Origin: SG8-4 sp964562575
GTDB taxonomy: Bacteria > Planctomycetota > Phycisphaerae > Sedimentisphaerales > Anaerobacaceae
DNA: 64,000 bases
Direction of reading: 5' to 3'
Assembly: GCA_964562575.1 (NCBI GenBank)
Contig: CAZLTY010000002.1
Span: 1-64,000, forward strand
Position numbers and translations under genes: made by a program. Below are positions 16,834 to 26,090 of this stretch, piece after piece. The number at the start of each line of letters is the position of its first letter. Position 1 is the first letter of the stretch. The notes below the pieces were generated by a model. The model made no database searches. It saw only the letters and a list, made by a program, of their open reading frames with translations, and was not told the origin of the DNA.

Positions 16834-19704
16834 ATGACGAGAAGACAGCAGCGGTATTTTGTGTGTGTGTTGTTCATGATCGGCTCGGCGGTCTCGAGTG
16901 CGGAGGATTGGCCGATGTGGCGGTACGACGCAAACCGAAGTGCTGTGTCACCTCAGAAGCTACCCGAGAAGCTGCATCTGCAGTGGGTGAGGAAATACCC
17001 CAGAGTCAAGCCTGCATTCGCAAGCAGGAGGCTTCAATTCGACGCCGGCTATGAACCTGTTGTCATGGGAAAGACGCTCTTCGTGGGCTCGCCCTGCAAT
17101 GACACGGTCACTGCAATCAATACCGAGACGGGCCTCGAGAAGTGGAAGTTCTATACCGACGGCCCGGTTCGTTTCGCTCCGGTTGCGTTCAAGAACAAGG
17201 TCTTCGCCGCCTCCGATGATGGGTGCCTCTATTGTCTGGATGCCGCTACCGGTAAGCTCCTGTGGAAGTTTCGCGCCGCCCCTTCGAATCGCAAGATTCT
17301 TGGCAACGGGCGGATGATGTCGGTCTGGCCCGTTCGCGGCGGGCCGGTTCTCAAGGATGGGAGGATCTATTTCGCGGCGGGGATCTGGCCTTTCGAAGGG
17401 ATCTTTGTCTGCGCCCTGGACGCCGAGACCGGCGAGGTTATCTGGCTGAACGATCGAAGCGGCTCATTGTACCTGGGCCATCCTCACGGCGCGTGGTCAT
17501 TCGGAGGCCCCAGCCTTCAGGGCTATCTGTTGGTCAACGGAAACGACCTGCTCGTTCCGAACGGCACCGGCGGAGTTCCCGCCTATTTCGACATTGACAC
17601 AGGCGAGCTGATAGCGTTCTGTCATCTTGCCAACCGAATACCCGGCAGTTGGTTTGTCGTGGGCGATCCCAACGGACGGCTAAGCGTCGATGCGGATTAT
17701 AATCGCGAACTGCACGAGGACCGTTTCTACGAGACCAGCTGGAGCAACAGCAGGGCGTGGGTGAGCCCACAGAGAATCGATCCGTGGGTCGGCAGGAAAT
17801 GGCTGGCCAGGGCCGGCAGTCGAAACAGGATCTCGGTTGACAGCAGGGAGTATTCATTTGGCGCCGGTTTCGAAGCGGTCGAGGGCAAGGTGTGCAGCAT
17901 GTTGGCGGCAGACGGTAAGATGTTCGTTGTCACCGATGAAGGCTGCATATACTGCTTTGGGGCAGAAGCGGTGAGTCCAAAAAGATGTGAGGTTGGGCGG
18001 ACACTGCTACAAACGAAACCAGATTCATGGAATGCCAAAGTTAAACGAATACTTCGCTTGACCGGCGCTGACGATGGATACACTTTAGTCCTGGGTGTTG
18101 GAACAGGCCGGATAATTGAAGAACTCGCAGTCCAAACCAAGATGCACATCATCGCCGTAGATTCCGATGCGAAGAAGGTCGATGCCCTTCGCAGACGACT
18201 GGATTCGGCGGGACTGTACGGCAGACGAGTAGTGGTTCATGCCGGAGATCCCATGGACTTTGGCCTGCCGCCTTATTTTGCGAATTTGATTGTGTCTGAG
18301 GACTTATCGGTGGCGGGATTTTCTCGCGGTGCGGCGTTTGTCAAGAAGATGTTTGAGTCACTTCGTCCGTACGGGGCCGCGGCCTGCTTATCAATTGCCA
18401 AGAGCCGAGGAGAGGTCTTTTCCAAACGCCTCCGCCGGGCAAACCTGGCAAATGCAGAACTCGAGCAGATAGACGACTTTGTATTGTTAAAGCGAGTCGG
18501 AGCCCTGCCGGGGACCTCAGACTACACGGGGCTGTGGAGCAGTCCCGATGAATTGGTGAAAGCTCCACTGGGCGTTGTATGGTTCGACGATTCCGTCAGG
18601 CAATTCAAACGTTCGCCTCAGCCTAAGATAGTTGACGGCGTAATGATATCGCAGCCGAAGGCCTGGCTGACTACGGAGAGGCCCTATTCGCTGGAAGCGA
18701 GCATGTTTGCCGACGTGTACACCGGACGCGTGCTGTCGAAGAAAGAAGCGCTGGCGGCGGTGAAGAGACTTCCCGACAAAGACGGCGGTCCCCAGCCGCC
18801 TCAGTACAGACCGCCTGTAATCAACGAGGACAACGTCTGGGGCGAGCGGGTCAACCCCGTTACAGGATTGACCGAACCGAGGGTGCTTCCCAAGAGTTAC
18901 GGCTGTGAGCCCGGCGTCGATTACGGTTACATGATAACTATGCGTTCAGGAACGGGGGCCTTTTACGACAAGCGGTTCGAGAGCGGATTGGTCAACATCA
19001 CCGGGATTCGGTCGGGCTGTACGAACAGCATCATTCCCGCAAATGGGATCTTGAATGTGCCCTACTTTTACGAGGGCTGTACGTGCGGCTATCCTCTGGC
19101 CTCGGGGCTCGGCATGGTGCACATGCCTGAGCAGTTCGAGCAATGGATGGCATGGGGTGACACTCCATTCCAGGGACGAATAAAGCGCCTGGGAATCAAC
19201 TTCGGCGCTCCCGGCGACCGGATGACCGAATCCGGGACATTGTGGCTGGACTACCCGAGCGTGGGAGGGCCGTCGCCGGAAGTCTCGATTGCCGTCGGGC
19301 CCGATCGCCGCGAATACTACTACCATCATTCCCTGTGGGTCGAAGGCGGCGAAGGCATGTCATGGGTGACAGCCTCAGGTGTCGAAGGGGCTGAAAACAT
19401 CTCAGTCGGGTTTATCCCCGAGCAGTACGAAGGTGCCGATGCGAACGACGTGTTGCCATACACGGTGCGATTGTTTTACGCCGAGCCCGGAGACGCCAAG
19501 CCCGGAGAGCGTGTCTTCAGCGTCAGTCTCCAGGGTGAAGAAATCATCCGAGACCTCGACATTGTGAAAGCCGCCGGAGGCAGGATGCGTGGAATAGCAA
19601 GAGAGTTCAAAGGAATCAAGATCGGCCGGGCGCTCGAACTGAGTCTCACGGCCAAATCGGGCAGGCCAATCATCAGCGGGGTCGAACTGACGTTAAGTCC
19701 TTGA
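16834..19704 (+). CDS. Exported PQQ-type beta-propeller protein with an inserted SAM-methyltransferase-like domain
   Basis: 956 residues with a signal peptide ending near residue 23. Residues about 25-380 hold propeller repeats of the PQQ-like/WD type (WPMWRYDANRSA, TAINTETGLEKWKF, YCLDAATGKLLWKF, CALDAETGEVIWL). Residues about 385-555 form a Rossmann methyltransferase-like domain: motif I LVLGVGTG (418-425), then IIAVDSD and DALRRRLDSAGL, then HAGDPMDF. Residues from about 566 return to a beta-rich fold with several cysteine pairs. SAM should not exist outside the cytoplasm, so the inserted domain is either non-catalytic, binds another ligand, or the protein is retained. It sits between two sulfatase genes, 71 and 19 bases from them. 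Confidence 0.8.
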   Translation: MTRRQQRYFVCVLFMIGSAVSSAEDWPMWRYDANRSAVSPQKLPEKLHLQWVRKYPRVKPAFASRRLQFDAGYEPVVMGKTLFVGSPCNDTVTAINTETGLEKWKFYTDGPVRFAPVAFKNKVFAASDDGCLYCLDAATGKLLWKFRAAPSNRKILGNGRMMSVWPVRGGPVLKDGRIYFAAGIWPFEGIFVCALDAETGEVIWLNDRSGSLYLGHPHGAWSFGGPSLQGYLLVNGNDLLVPNGTGGVPAYFDIDTGELIAFCHLANRIPGSWFVVGDPNGRLSVDADYNRELHEDRFYETSWSNSRAWVSPQRIDPWVGRKWLARAGSRNRISVDSREYSFGAGFEAVEGKVCSMLAADGKMFVVTDEGCIYCFGAEAVSPKRCEVGRTLLQTKPDSWNAKVKRILRLTGADDGYTLVLGVGTGRIIEELAVQTKMHIIAVDSDAKKVDALRRRLDSAGLYGRRVVVHAGDPMDFGLPPYFANLIVSEDLSVAGFSRGAAFVKKMFESLRPYGAAACLSIAKSRGEVFSKRLRRANLANAELEQIDDFVLLKRVGALPGTSDYTGLWSSPDELVKAPLGVVWFDDSVRQFKRSPQPKIVDGVMISQPKAWLTTERPYSLEASMFADVYTGRVLSKKEALAAVKRLPDKDGGPQPPQYRPPVINEDNVWGERVNPVTGLTEPRVLPKSYGCEPGVDYGYMITMRSGTGAFYDKRFESGLVNITGIRSGCTNSIIPANGILNVPYFYEGCTCGYPLASGLGMVHMPEQFEQWMAWGDTPFQGRIKRLGINFGAPGDRMTESGTLWLDYPSVGGPSPEVSIAVGPDRREYYYHHSLWVEGGEGMSWVTASGVEGAENISVGFIPEQYEGADANDVLPYTVRLFYAEPGDAKPGERVFSVSLQGEEIIRDLDIVKAAGGRMRGIAREFKGIKIGRALELSLTAKSGRPIISGVELTLSP

Positions 19705-19723
19705 CAACTCCCTGGGAGCAACT

Positions 19724-21247
19724 GTGAATCGCAGACAATTCTTGAAGAGTGCTTTGGCGACGGCAGCAACCGTTTGTCTTTCGGGCTCTGTCCTGGCAGG
19801 CGACAGCGCACCGCAGAGACGAGAGCAACCCAATATCATATTCTTCCTGGCCGACGATATGGGCTGGCAGGACACGTCTGTGCCGTTTCACAAAGAGGTT
19901 ACCGAGCTGAATAGAATATACCGCACACCCAACATGGAAGAATTGGCGGCCGACGGAATTAAGTTCACGCAGGCTTACGCCTGTGCGGTTTGCTCGCCTA
20001 CGCGCGTGAGTCTGATGACCGGATTGAACGCCGCCCGGCATCGTGTGACGAACTGGACGCTGAGAAAGAATGTTTCGCCGGATCCGAACCATAAGACGCT
20101 GAGAATGCCCCAATGGAATGTGAATGGTTTGAGTCCCGCTGCCGGCATAGAACGAACGATACATGCCAGGACGCTGCCCATGTTCCTCAGAGAGGCCGGG
20201 TATCGTACCATTCATGTGGGTAAGGCGCATTGGGGGGCAAAAGGTACACCCGGCGAAGATCCGCTTGCGTTGGGTTTTGACGTGAACGTCGCCGGTCACG
20301 CGGCCGGCGGACCGGGCAGTTACTACGGCCGGTACAACTTTAGCGCCGCCTGGCGAGGTGGAGACCGGATCTGGGATATCCCCGGCCTTGAGCAATACCA
20401 CGGCAAGGATATCTATCTAAACGAGGTGCTGACTATCGAGGCCAACAAGATAATTGAGAAGGCGGCCTCAGAGAGCAGACCCTTCTATCTATATATGTCA
20501 CACTATGCAATTCATGCGCCGTGGGAGAAGGACGAGCGATTCTACGACAAGTACAGGAAGGCAGGGCTGAGCGGTCTCAATGCAGCGTACGCCTCGATGA
20601 TCGAGAGCATGGACAAGTCGCTCGGTGACATAATGGCCAATCTCCGGCGCCTCAAGTTAGACTCGAATACGATCATAGTATTCATGTCGGACAATGGGGC
20701 ACCGAAACAGGCCGCGCCGAACAAACCTCTGCGAGGGCACAAGCTCACGCCGTACGAGGGGGGAATTCGAGTTCCGATGATCGTAAAATGGCCCGGGGTG
20801 ACCGAACCCGGTTCGATCTGTAGTGACCAGGTTATAATTGAGGACATCTTCCCGACCCTACTCGAAATCGCAGGTGTCCGGCATTACCGGCAGATAGGCG
20901 GCAAGGCTGACGGTGTGAGTTTTGTCCCTCTGCTGAGACAGAAGACTGCCCTTGTTAAGGACAGACCGTTGTTCTGGCATTTCCCCCACTGCTACGATCA
21001 GCCACCCTATAGCGCGATACGCAAAGGAGATTTCAAGCTGATATATTTCCACAACGACCAGCATTTCGAACTGTACAACCTGCGAGAGGATATCGGTGAG
21101 TCTGAGAATCTCGCAGAGCATAGAGGTGACTTGGTCAAGAGTCTTGCCCGGCAGTTGGGAAGGTTCCTGGAGGATTGTAATGCCGACATGCCGGCCATGA
21201 AAAGCACCGGCATCGCCGTGCCTTTGCCGAACCGAATCAACGATTGA
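19724..21247 (+). CDS. Sulfatase
   Basis: 507 residues from a GTG start with GGGAG five bases upstream, only 19 bases after the propeller gene. Tat-type signal (NRRQFLKSALATAATV), metal motif LADDMGWQD near residue 43, formylglycine motif CSPTR with Cys90, HVGKAHWG, a MSHYAIHAPWE segment, FMSDNGAP and GGIRVPMIVKWPG. The KAHWG segment marks the group active on sulfated polysaccharides. It is the third sulfatase of the cluster. A glycoside hydrolase-like gene follows at 19 bases, so desulfation and glycan cleavage may be coexpressed. Confidence 0.93.
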   Translation: MNRRQFLKSALATAATVCLSGSVLAGDSAPQRREQPNIIFFLADDMGWQDTSVPFHKEVTELNRIYRTPNMEELAADGIKFTQAYACAVCSPTRVSLMTGLNAARHRVTNWTLRKNVSPDPNHKTLRMPQWNVNGLSPAAGIERTIHARTLPMFLREAGYRTIHVGKAHWGAKGTPGEDPLALGFDVNVAGHAAGGPGSYYGRYNFSAAWRGGDRIWDIPGLEQYHGKDIYLNEVLTIEANKIIEKAASESRPFYLYMSHYAIHAPWEKDERFYDKYRKAGLSGLNAAYASMIESMDKSLGDIMANLRRLKLDSNTIIVFMSDNGAPKQAAPNKPLRGHKLTPYEGGIRVPMIVKWPGVTEPGSICSDQVIIEDIFPTLLEIAGVRHYRQIGGKADGVSFVPLLRQKTALVKDRPLFWHFPHCYDQPPYSAIRKGDFKLIYFHNDQHFELYNLREDIGESENLAEHRGDLVKSLARQLGRFLEDCNADMPAMKSTGIAVPLPNRIND

Positions 21248-21266
21248 GATTTTCAGAGGTGTTTGA

Positions 21267-22487
21267 GTGAAGCCACTTCGTTTGACACTTGCCCTCGTTG
21301 TACTGTCAGTGTCCAGCTTGAGCCGCAGTGTGTTATTGCAGGCACAGGAAAGCAACAGTTCTGCGGCCACTTTTGAACAACGGCTTGAATACGCCGGCGT
21401 TGCGGTCAGGCAGGGTGGTTGGCACATCTGGGGAACCTCACCTATCATCGGCCCGAAAGGAGATGTGCATCTTTTCGTCGCTCGTTGGCCTGTCTCGGCG
21501 AAGTTCGATCCGGGCTGGCGAACGCACAGCGAAGTTGCACACTACGTATCCAACAGCCCCGAGGGACCATTCAGGTTTTCCGACGTGGCCCTGGCCGGAA
21601 CCGGAATCGAGACATGGGATCGCTGCGGCATTCACAATCCGACCGTTCATAAGGTCGGAAAGAAGTTTGTCTTACTGTACATCGGCAACACCGGGCTCGA
21701 CGAACACCCCGCCAATCAGCGTATCGGCATGGCCATATCGGATATGCTATACGGCCCGTGGAAGAAGGTGGGCAAGGATGGGATGATTCTGGCGCCGCCA
21801 GTCGACCGAGGTCATTACAACTGCAAGGCGGGAAACGGCGTCGTGAATCCGGCCTTTCTGCAGCACCCCGACGGCCGTTTGTTTCTATATTTCAAGTCGA
21901 ACGACACGCGGAAGAACCAGCGATGGCATTCCAGAATGGGATTGGCAACCGCAGAGAAGATCGAGGGGCCCTACGTTCAGTTGCCCGATCCTATCACCGG
22001 CAACGACCAGTCCATTGAGGACGGATATGCGTTCGCAATGGATGAGAAGGTGTATCTATTGACCACCGACAACCACGGGATTCTCAAGCGCGGAGGAGGT
22101 CTTCTATGGGAATCCGAAGACGGGGTGCGATTTGAGAACCGGCCTGCGCTCGGCTTCGGATTGCTCAAGGATTACATCGCACCAGGAAAACGCTCCGGGG
22201 CAAAGACTCATTACGGAGCCGGGGGTAAATTCGAGAGACCGCAGGTATTGATGATCGGCAAAGAGCCGGCCTACCTGTATCTTGCGTCGGGCACAAACAT
22301 CGAAGGCAGATCAGGGACCATCTCATATGTCTTGAGAGTGAAGCCGAGAGGTGGAACTGACGCGAGAACCAGGGTGGCATGTCTTGGAGACAGCATCACA
22401 TTTGGTGCAAGGGCGAGAAATCCAAATACCGACGGATACAGACTTCTCGCTGAGGAATTCCACAAGGCACTCACCAGCGTAAAATGA
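21267..22487 (+). CDS. Secreted GH43-like five-bladed propeller protein with a deleted SGNH-hydrolase tail
   Basis: 406 residues from a GTG start (AGAGGT upstream). Signal peptide, then a five-bladed propeller of the GH43/GH117 type: WGTSPIIGPKGDVHLFVARW, GIHNPTVHKVGKKFVLLY, NPAFLQHPDGRLFLYF and EDGYAFAMDEKVYLLTTD carry the acidic residues expected of such enzymes. From residue 368 the sequence switches to block I of an SGNH/GDSL esterase (ACLGDSITFGA, Ser376) and then directly to what looks like the end of that fold (NPNTDGYRLLAEEFHKAL). The middle of the esterase, about 150-170 residues, and its DxxH motif are missing, so only the propeller can be active. Confidence 0.8.
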   Translation: MKPLRLTLALVVLSVSSLSRSVLLQAQESNSSAATFEQRLEYAGVAVRQGGWHIWGTSPIIGPKGDVHLFVARWPVSAKFDPGWRTHSEVAHYVSNSPEGPFRFSDVALAGTGIETWDRCGIHNPTVHKVGKKFVLLYIGNTGLDEHPANQRIGMAISDMLYGPWKKVGKDGMILAPPVDRGHYNCKAGNGVVNPAFLQHPDGRLFLYFKSNDTRKNQRWHSRMGLATAEKIEGPYVQLPDPITGNDQSIEDGYAFAMDEKVYLLTTDNHGILKRGGGLLWESEDGVRFENRPALGFGLLKDYIAPGKRSGAKTHYGAGGKFERPQVLMIGKEPAYLYLASGTNIEGRSGTISYVLRVKPRGGTDARTRVACLGDSITFGARARNPNTDGYRLLAEEFHKALTSVK

Positions 22488-22533
22488 ACGTGTTGATTTA
22501 GCTCTTTGTCTTGCCCGCAAAGAAGGAGTCGTT

Positions 22534-24489
22534 ATGAGTAGCAAGAAGGGATTGAATGCAGGCGCGTACAAACCCCAGGCGCCGGATAGACAGTACGAAC
22601 CTTATGTGCAAAGTACGGAGCTGCGGACTGAGTTCAGTGTCAAAGCGGTATCACTCGGTATCGTCTTCGGCATTGTTTTCGGTGCGGCCAATGCCTATCT
22701 GGGCCTGGTGGCGGGCCTGACGATTTCTACGTCGATTCCGATTGCAGTGATGACTGTTGCGGCCTTTCGAGTGCTCAAGGGTCTGGGACGCAAGGGCGAT
22801 ATTCTGGAAGCCAACATCTCACAGACTGTCGGATCGGCATCGAGCAGCCTGGCAAGTGGAATCATATTTACGCTGCCTGCGCTATTCTTGTGGCAGCTCG
22901 ATCCCGAGCTCTTGCAGATGGTTCTGCTGGCAATCTGTGGCGGAACAATCGGCGTGCTCTTTATGATCCCGTTGAGAAAATTCCTTATCGACAAAGAGCA
23001 CGGAAAGCTTCCCTATCCCGAGGGGACAGCCTGCGCCGAGGTCCTGGTGGCCAGTGACATTGGCGGGGACCGGGCCGTCAATCTGTTCTGGGGTTTGGGT
23101 ATCGGCGCCGTTTACAAGCTCCTGGTGAACGGTCTTCATCTGGTTCCCGACAAGGTGACAGTTGCTGTCCCATTCGTGAAAAAGGCTCAGCTTGGCTGCA
23201 AGCTCTCAGCGGCTCTTTTCGGTGTAGGCTATATTCTCGGGCCGAGGATCGGGCTGATTATGGTAGGTGGGGGCCTTCTATCCTGGCTCATTATTATTCC
23301 AGCCATCGCTTATTGGGGCTCAGGGCGCATCGAGCCTCTCTATCCGGAAATGAGTCTTCCAATCTCCGATATGCCACCGGGAGAGATTTGGGAGAAATAC
23401 GTGCGTTACATCGGCGCCGGAGCGGTTGCGACCGGAGGGCTCGCGACGTTGATTCGCAGCGTTCCTACAATCGTCGAGAGCATCCGCATCGGCGTGGCAA
23501 AACTTCAAGAGCGTTTTTCAGTTTCGTCCAAAGCCGAGCCTCGTACGCATCAGGATTTGTCGTTGAAAGTCGTCGGCGTCTCACTGCTGGTTGTGTTTCT
23601 GGTGATGGCCCTGATTCCTCAGGTGTTTCCGATTCTTGGGCACGTAGGTGCGCGTGCCATAGCGGGCATCCTGGTGATTCTATGCGCCTTCTTCTTTGTG
23701 ACCGTCTCATCGAGAATCGTGGGGCTCGTAGGCGTCACGTCGAATCCGACAAGCGGAATGACTATTGCCACCTTGTTGCTCACATCATCGGTCTTCCTTT
23801 TGCTTGGTTGGACCGGCGCAATGGGAAAAGCCGCAGCCATTACCGTCGGCTGTGTGGTGGCAATCGCCGCGTCGATTGCCGGCGATACTTCACAAGACCT
23901 GAAAACAGGATTCCTGCTTGGCGCCACTCCCAGAAAGCAACAGATCGGCGAGCTGATTGGAGTGCTCACATCAGCGGCGTTTGTCTGCCTGACCGTAATC
24001 TTCTTGCACAAGGCCTACGGCTTCGGGACCGAGGAATTGCCGGCTCCACAGGCGACTCTAATGAAAGTTGTGATAGAGGGTGTCCTGGAGCGGAACCTGC
24101 CCTGGCTCTTCGTTGGAATTGGCATCGGTATCGCGCTGATTTGCGAGCTTGTGAAAATTCCAAGTCTCCCTTTTGCCGTCGGCGTTTATCTGCCGGTGTC
24201 CACTATGGTACCGGTCTTTCTTGGCGGGCTTCTCAAGTTCTTTGCCGAGAGGAAATCCTCCAACGAAGAAGAAACGTCACTTCGCAGAGAAAAAGGCGTG
24301 CTGCTCGGCTCGGGTCTTGTCGGTGGTGAAGGACTTCTCGGTGTGGGGATTGCCGCCGTGGCGGTCATTCTAAAACGCGCGCCCGAAGGCATAGGCTATG
24401 AGTGGGCCGGCTGGCTGGCCCCCGTTTTTAGCACTGTGGCCCTCGTGTTGCTCGCCTGGACTTTCTGGCGATTGATAAAGAAGGCCTGA
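22534..24489 (+). CDS. OPT-family oligopeptide transporter
   Basis: 651 residues with about 14-16 hydrophobic segments. The start (STELRTEFSVKAVSLGIVFG) followed by FGAANAYLGLVAGLTISTSIP is diagnostic of the bacterial OPT group; later landmarks are LPYPEGTACAEVLVA, NPTSGMTIATLLLTSS and GDTSQDLKTGFLLGATP. OPT proteins import peptides or metal chelates with protons across the inner membrane. GAAGGAG five bases before the ATG fixes the start. It follows the GH43-like gene by 46 bases and may end that transcript. The next gene is convergent, ten bases beyond the stop. Confidence 0.93.
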   Translation: MSSKKGLNAGAYKPQAPDRQYEPYVQSTELRTEFSVKAVSLGIVFGIVFGAANAYLGLVAGLTISTSIPIAVMTVAAFRVLKGLGRKGDILEANISQTVGSASSSLASGIIFTLPALFLWQLDPELLQMVLLAICGGTIGVLFMIPLRKFLIDKEHGKLPYPEGTACAEVLVASDIGGDRAVNLFWGLGIGAVYKLLVNGLHLVPDKVTVAVPFVKKAQLGCKLSAALFGVGYILGPRIGLIMVGGGLLSWLIIIPAIAYWGSGRIEPLYPEMSLPISDMPPGEIWEKYVRYIGAGAVATGGLATLIRSVPTIVESIRIGVAKLQERFSVSSKAEPRTHQDLSLKVVGVSLLVVFLVMALIPQVFPILGHVGARAIAGILVILCAFFFVTVSSRIVGLVGVTSNPTSGMTIATLLLTSSVFLLLGWTGAMGKAAAITVGCVVAIAASIAGDTSQDLKTGFLLGATPRKQQIGELIGVLTSAAFVCLTVIFLHKAYGFGTEELPAPQATLMKVVIEGVLERNLPWLFVGIGIGIALICELVKIPSLPFAVGVYLPVSTMVPVFLGGLLKFFAERKSSNEEETSLRREKGVLLGSGLVGGEGLLGVGIAAVAVILKRAPEGIGYEWAGWLAPVFSTVALVLLAWTFWRLIKKA

Positions 24490-24498
24490 GTCTGCTGC

Positions 24499-26007
24499 TC
24501 AGGAAGAATCTCCCGACAGCATCTTCTGGAAATCCTTCTTCGACGGCCTCGGACGGATCCGGTTGCCCAGAGGCTTACCGGTTTCGCGGTCGAATTCGTC
24601 TGGCGTCCGGATTTTGGGGATCCGAAAATCGGTGCGCCTGGACCAGTCGTCCAATGCATGGCGATGCTCGTCAAGCGTCTCGGCGCGTCGGGGATCATCC
24701 ACCAGATTGTTCAGCTCATGGGGGTCGTTTATGGCATCGTAGAATTCTTCGGCCGGGCGCGGTCTGACAAAGCATGCCGTCTGATCCTTGCTGAGCTTGC
24801 CCTGATTCCGCAACCGGCGCATCGCGGTAAAGGTAAGACTTCGACCCACGTCCGCCGGCGGCGTGGCGGGCAGATCCCAATAGTCGTTGCGGATATACTT
24901 GTAGCGCAGCGAACGCACGGCCCGTCCCAGATCCTCATAGTCGTGCCAGTGATCTTCGGCGAAAATGTAGTCGCGAATCTTTCGCTCAGGCTCTTTCAGA
25001 AGCGGCGAGAAGTCGTACCCCTGAAAACAGGACGGCGGGCTTAGACCGGCAAGCGCAAGGACCGTCGGCGCAATATCCACCGAGCTGACCAGTTGTCGGC
25101 AGAGACTCCCTGCTCTGACCCGGCGGGGCCAGCGCACAAGCCAGGGTGTCTTGATGCCACCGTCGTACAGCGTGGTCTTGTCCCTTGGAAAAGGTCGGCC
25201 GTTGTCACTGAAGAAAAGGACAAAGGTGTTCTCTTCGAGGCCCTGCTCGGTGAGTTCGTCCATGATCCTGCCCACATAGCTGTCGAGCCTGGCAACCTCG
25301 TCGTAGTAGAGCGCAAGGTCCTTTCGCACCTCCGGGACATCCGGCAGATATGGCGGGACCGTCACATCCTCCGATCGGTGCGGGTCCGGGATTATCCCCC
25401 GCTCATAGTCACGGTGCGGATCGAGCGCGGCAAGCCAGAGAAAGAAAGGCCTGTCTTTGGGCCGGGCTCGGAGCGTCGAAAGCCAGCGTTCGCAGCCGCT
25501 CTTCTCGGCGGCGACCATGGCCGGCGCCGAGCCGTCCGCGCTGCTCGGAAGCTGAAAACCCGAGACATCCGCTTCGTGGACTACCTCGAAACGATTGCGG
25601 ACCGCATCGCCAAGGTGCCACTTGCCGGCCGACGCGGTCCAGTAACCGGCGTTCTTCAAGAACTCCACGAACGTCCGCTGCTCTGCAGGCAGTGGCCAGT
25701 GCAACTGCTCGGCGTCCGTGCCGTGCGGGTAGCGACCCGTGATAATGCTGGCGCGGCTCGGGCTACAGGAGCTGGTCGTGAGGAAGGCATTGGTGAAACG
25801 CATCCCTTCGGCGGCAAGTTTGTCGATGTTGGGAGTTCGTATCCTCCGATGGCCGTATGCCCCGCAGTCGTCCCAAGCCATATCGTCGGCGATGATGAGC
25901 ACTATGTTGGGCCGACCATCCCGCACCTGTGCCAGAGACTCGAAATTCCACAAGGCTGCTCCGGCGGAGCCGCCGAGAAGTTTGATGAATTCACGTCGTC
26001 GCATCAT
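24499..26007 (-). CDS. Sulfatase, heparan N-sulfatase-like
   Basis: 502 residues. N-terminus MMRRREFIKLLGG is a Tat-type signal; metal motif LIIADDMAWDD near residue 38; formylglycine motif CSPSR with Cys81; SAGKWHLGD near residue 127; LWLAALDPHRDY; LFFSDNGRPFPRDKTTLYDGG. This spacing is close to the sulfamidase-like sulfatases. It removes sulfate from an exported glycan substrate, the identity of which cannot be read. GGGG precedes the ATG. It is on the opposite strand to the first three-gene sulfatase run and convergent with the OPT gene. Confidence 0.92.
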   Translation of the reverse strand: MMRRREFIKLLGGSAGAALWNFESLAQVRDGRPNIVLIIADDMAWDDCGAYGHRRIRTPNIDKLAAEGMRFTNAFLTTSSCSPSRASIITGRYPHGTDAEQLHWPLPAEQRTFVEFLKNAGYWTASAGKWHLGDAVRNRFEVVHEADVSGFQLPSSADGSAPAMVAAEKSGCERWLSTLRARPKDRPFFLWLAALDPHRDYERGIIPDPHRSEDVTVPPYLPDVPEVRKDLALYYDEVARLDSYVGRIMDELTEQGLEENTFVLFFSDNGRPFPRDKTTLYDGGIKTPWLVRWPRRVRAGSLCRQLVSSVDIAPTVLALAGLSPPSCFQGYDFSPLLKEPERKIRDYIFAEDHWHDYEDLGRAVRSLRYKYIRNDYWDLPATPPADVGRSLTFTAMRRLRNQGKLSKDQTACFVRPRPAEEFYDAINDPHELNNLVDDPRRAETLDEHRHALDDWSRRTDFRIPKIRTPDEFDRETGKPLGNRIRPRPSKKDFQKMLSGDSS

Positions 26008-26090
26008 GTCACCCCTGAAGTTTGAAAGCGTATGAGATCTGTGAACCGCCTATTTACTCTTTGGCCGAGAGACAATAGACCATCCCCAAT

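Noticed and set aside
23313..24329. Frame of 338 codons over the OPT transporter
   Set aside because: Arg-rich out-of-frame reading of a membrane protein; no start signal.
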